From DATHVR01 sp035461175 (GTDB lineage Bacteria; Actinomycetota; Acidimicrobiia; Spongiisociales; ZC4RG35): a DNA stretch of 25,102 nt. Numbering within the stretch: the stretch's first letter is position 1; each line of letters begins with the position of its first letter. The notes under the pieces are model-generated. The model was not told the DNA's origin. It saw only the letters and a program-made list of their open reading frames with translations, and did no database searches. A program made the translations under genes and the position numbers. Of this stretch, positions 23,000 to 25,102 are shown in pieces. Where the stretch lies: NCBI GenBank assembly GCA_035461175.1, contig DATHVR010000121.1:1-25102 (forward strand). Reading direction: 5' to 3'.

Positions 23000-23241
23000 T
23001 CGTCGGAGGTGGGCTCCGAACCCTTCTTCTTTGTGAAGCTCTCGGACCCGTAACGCTTCTTGAAACGCTCGACGCGTCCGCCGGTGTCGACCAGCTTCTG
23101 CTTTCCGGTGAAGAAGGGATGGCACTCGTTACACAGCTCGACATGCATGTCGCCGGGCTTGGTGGAACGGGTCACGAAGGTGTTGCCACACGAGCACGTG
23201 ACCTGAGTCTCGCCGTAGGTGGGATGGATTTCGGTTCGCAT
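22996..23241 (-). CDS. rpmE: 50S ribosomal protein L31 (zinc-binding C+ form)
   Basis: An 81-residue L31. 'MRTEIHPTYGETQVTCSCGNTF' is shown in two parts: MRTEIHPTYG and TCSCGNTF. The zinc ligands are Cys16, Cys18, Cys37 and Cys40 ('CSC' and 'CNEC'), so this is the zinc-containing paralogue. 'HPFFTGKQKLVDTGGRVERF' is the family core. The C-terminus is a 15-residue Lys/Ser-rich tail. The ATG has AGGAG seven bases upstream; a longer open frame to 23280 would enter rho. It starts 16 nt after the rho stop. Confidence 0.97.
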   Translation of the reverse strand: MRTEIHPTYGETQVTCSCGNTFVTRSTKPGDMHVELCNECHPFFTGKQKLVDTGGRVERFKKRYGSESFTKKKGSEPTSDE

Positions 23242-23257
23242 GATGGTGCTCCTGTGG

Positions 23258-24805
23258 TCAGTTGCCGCTCTTGGCCACATCGGCCAGGAACTCGGCGTTG
23301 GAACCCGTGTTCTTGAGGCGGTCGATGAGCAGCTCCAGGGCCGCTCCCGGTTCGAGCGCCAACAGGACCCGGCGCAGTTTCCACACCTGGGTCAGTTCCT
23401 TACGGTCGAACAGAAGTTCCTCGCGTCTTGTTCCCGACGCCTCGATGTCGATGGCGGGATAGATGCGCTTGTCGGCCAGCTTACGGTCGAGACGCAACTC
23501 CATGTTCCCGGTGCCCTTGAATTCCTCGAAGATCACCTCGTCCATCTTCGACCCGGTCTCGACCAGGGCGGTGCCGAGGATGGTCAGGCTGCCCCCCTCT
23601 TCGATGTTGCGGGCGGCACCGAAGAAGCGCTTGGGCGGGTAGAGGGCGGTGGAGTCGACACCACCGGAGAGAATTCGCCCCGAAGCGGGGGTGGCGAGGT
23701 TGTGGGCCCGGGCCAGGCGAGTGATCGAGTCGAGCAGGATGACGACGTCGACACCGCTCTCGACCAGACGCTTGGCGCGCTCGATGGCGAGTTCGGAAAC
23801 CTGGGTGTGCTCCTCGGCCGGTCGGTCGAAGGTGGAGAAGATGACCTCCCCCTTCACCGAACGCTGCATGTCGGTGACCTCTTCCGGGCGCTCGTCGACC
23901 AACACCACCATCAGGTAGCACTCGGGGTTGTTGGTGGTGATCGCCTGGGCGATCTCCTTGAGAACCGTGGTCTTGCCCGCCTTGGGGGGCGAGACGATCA
24001 GTCCACGCTGGCCCTTCCCGATGGGGGCGATCAGGTCGACGATCCGGGTGAGGGTGGAGTCGTCCTTGCCGTCCACCTCGAGGCGCAGGCGCTGGTCGGG
24101 GAAGAGCGGGGTGAGGTTTTCGAACCGGGGCCGGTTGCGGGCCTCCTGGACGTCGCCCCCGTTGACCGAGTCGATCCGGGTGATGGCGGGAAACTTCTCC
24201 TGGGACCGGGGGTTGCGGATCGGTCCGGCGACGAGGTCGCCCTTGCGAAGCCCGAACTTGCGCACCTGGCCGGCCGAGACGTAGACGTCCCTGTCGCTGG
24301 GCAGGTAGCCGGAGGTGCGCAGGAAGCCGTAGCCCTCCGGCAGGATGTCGAGGAAGCCTTCGCGAACCTCGCGTTCGCCCTCCTGATCCTGGGACTGGCC
24401 GCCGCCACCCCCGCTCTGGCGATTGCGGTTGCGCTTGCGACGGTTGCGGTTGCCGCCGCGGGTGTTGCCGCGGTTGTCGTCGTCATCGTCGTCATCGTCA
24501 CCGTCACCGTCGTCGCCGTCGTCATTGGCGCGGCCCGAGGAATCCTCCTGGCGGCGGCCTCTGCGCTCCTCGCCGTTCTGGCGCTCCTCGTCCCTGCCGT
24601 CGCCATCGTCACCCGAACGGGGCGTGGCGGCGGGGAGGTCGACGTTGGTGGTCGTGTCGGAGGCGGACTCGTCGGTCCCCTCGAGATCCATGATCTGGGA
24701 AATCAGGCGAGACTTCTGAAGTCCGTCGGTTTCGATGCCGACCGCACTGGCGATTTCGCGCAGCTCACCGATCGACTTCTCCTGCAATTGAGCTCTCGTG
24801 GTCAT
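23258..24805 (-). CDS. rho: Transcription termination factor Rho with a large disordered insertion
   Basis: A 515-residue Rho hexameric RNA helicase. The Rho_N helical domain is at about 5-40 ('LREIASAVGIETDGLQKSRLI'-type sequence, here split). Residues about 45-148 form a disordered insertion: acidic with an Asp8 run (103-110), then Asn/Arg/Gly-rich (111-130), then Gly/Gln-rich. The RNA-binding cold-shock-like domain follows ('GFLDILPEGYGFLR', 150-163). The ATPase core has Walker A PPKAGKT (273-279), Q loop 'RLARAHN' (363-369) and R loop 'GTGN' (431-434). Such insertions are typical of actinobacterial Rho and extend RNA contacts. ATG 24805 has GAGGG five bases upstream; an earlier TTG at 24850 lacks one. 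First gene of rho-rpmE-DUF1385-prfA. Confidence 0.97.
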   Translation of the reverse strand: MTTRAQLQEKSIGELREIASAVGIETDGLQKSRLISQIMDLEGTDESASDTTTNVDLPAATPRSGDDGDGRDEERQNGEERRGRRQEDSSGRANDDGDDGDGDDDDDDDDNRGNTRGGNRNRRKRNRNRQSGGGGGQSQDQEGEREVREGFLDILPEGYGFLRTSGYLPSDRDVYVSAGQVRKFGLRKGDLVAGPIRNPRSQEKFPAITRIDSVNGGDVQEARNRPRFENLTPLFPDQRLRLEVDGKDDSTLTRIVDLIAPIGKGQRGLIVSPPKAGKTTVLKEIAQAITTNNPECYLMVVLVDERPEEVTDMQRSVKGEVIFSTFDRPAEEHTQVSELAIERAKRLVESGVDVVILLDSITRLARAHNLATPASGRILSGGVDSTALYPPKRFFGAARNIEEGGSLTILGTALVETGSKMDEVIFEEFKGTGNMELRLDRKLADKRIYPAIDIEASGTRREELLFDRKELTQVWKLRRVLLALEPGAALELLIDRLKNTGSNAEFLADVAKSGN

Positions 24806-24897
24806 CTGAACCCTCGGTGGCGTACCCCAACCCTCATACGAATGGCACAAACCGGCGCAACATCGTCCGCAAACCGGAGGTGCGGGATGGGTGTGGA

Positions 24898-24920
24898 CCC
24901 GACAGGGGGATCCCCGTCGG
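24898..24920 (-). promoter_or_regulatory. Hairpin at the 5' end of the rho leader
   Basis: CCGAC-A-GGGG...CCCC-GTCGG forms a stem around the perfect palindrome GGGGATCCCC, with one bulged base. Given the promoter just upstream, it would form in the first bases of the rho mRNA. The leader from about 24921 to the ATG is about 115 nt. This is a candidate element for rho autocontrol or mRNA stability. Confidence 0.45.
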
Positions 24921-24927
24921 TGGCATC

Positions 24928-24956
24928 ATCATACCCGGGTCGTCAATCGGTGACAA
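24928..24956 (-). promoter_or_regulatory. Sigma70-type promoter of rho
   Basis: On the minus strand, TTGTCA (24956-24951) and TATGAT (24933-24928) are separated by exactly 17 bases. Each differs from the consensus by one base. Expected transcription start is near 24921. This is the best promoter match noticed in the window and fits a four-gene rho operon. Confidence 0.7.
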
Positions 24957-24997
24957 AGCATCCCGCCTGGGCCCCCCGACCCGGTCCGTTTTCCAGT

Positions 24998-25053
24998 GGT
25001 AGGTGGTAGGTGGTGAGCGGTGAGTCGGAAGTCGGAAGTCGGAAGTCGGAAGT
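24998..25053. repeat. Tandem array of eight related heptamers
   Basis: GGTAGGT twice, GGTGAGC, GGTGAGT, then CGGAAGT four times, all in the same 7-nt register. The last four are identical. The array is non-coding and stands immediately before the inverted repeat at the window end. Confidence 0.85.
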
Positions 25054-25058
25054 GCTTT

Positions 25059-25100
25059 TCGCGACAGAATTGCGCGCCATAGTGCGCAATTCTGTCGCGA
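25059..25100. repeat. Perfect 17-bp inverted repeat
   Basis: The arm TCGCGACAGAATTGCGC (25059-25075) is repeated exactly in inverse at 25084-25100, with an 8-nt loop, GCCATAGT. TTTT precedes it and GA follows. It is AT-richer than its surroundings. It could be an intergenic repeat unit, a protein-binding site or a bidirectional terminator; the window ends two bases later, so neighbours on the right are unseen. Confidence 0.85.
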
Positions 25101-25102
25101 GA

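Overview
The window is a chromosomal segment of a high-GC actinobacterium, most plausibly a member of the class Acidimicrobiia. Three things point there: a mycothiol-conjugate amidase (Mca) homologue, since mycothiol is an actinobacterial thiol; the gene order rho-rpmE-(DUF1385)-prfA ... prmC-tsaC ... atp, a standard actinobacterial housekeeping block; and a secreted protein with Asp-rich, Cys-containing SLH-type repeats of a style I associate with Acidimicrobiia. The class assignment is inference. No rRNA, tRNA, CRISPR array, phage or insertion sequence was recognised.

Layout. (1) Positions 1-2925, minus strand: a secreted DUF4397/SLH surface protein and an ABC-F ribosome-associated ATPase. 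(2) 2926-4148: a frameshifted AbiEi-like/DUF559 gene flanked on each side by a pair of ~35-nt palindromes spaced ~60 nt apart, the strongest candidate for an undescribed mobile or selfish unit. (3) 4147-7143: mca (minus); a PAS-fold protein and an overlapping metallo-beta-lactamase-fold hydrolase (plus); an SRPBCC protein (plus); and a YggU/DUF167 protein (minus). (4) 7175-14415, minus strand: a complete F0F1 ATP synthase operon, atpZ-atpI-like-atpB-E-F-H-A-G-D-C. A perfect Rex-type palindrome lies 26 nt before its first start codon. (5) 14631-17972, minus strand: glyA, tsaC and a short-N-terminus prmC, with a plus-strand degenerate EAL-domain gene between glyA and tsaC. (6) 18000-20942, plus strand: a single-domain response regulator, a membrane-anchored HEAT-repeat protein and a processive-type GT2 glycosyltransferase. 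This cassette sits between prmC and prfA, which are usually adjacent. (7) 20946-24805, minus strand: prfA, a DUF1385 membrane protein, rpmE and rho, tightly packed with overlapping starts and stops. A near-consensus promoter and a leader hairpin lie upstream of rho. (8) 24998-25102: a run of eight related heptamers and a perfect 17-bp inverted repeat.

How it works together. The minus strand carries translation termination and release (Rho, L31, RF1, the RF1 methylase PrmC), tRNA t6A synthesis (TsaC), one-carbon metabolism (GlyA) and energy conversion (ATP synthase). Two plus-strand insertions interrupt this backbone. One is a catalytically dead EAL protein, possibly a c-di-GMP reader or scaffold. 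The other is a regulator/HEAT/glycosyltransferase unit that looks like a small exopolysaccharide synthase system. The Rex-like site suggests that ATP synthase expression is tied to the NADH/NAD+ ratio.
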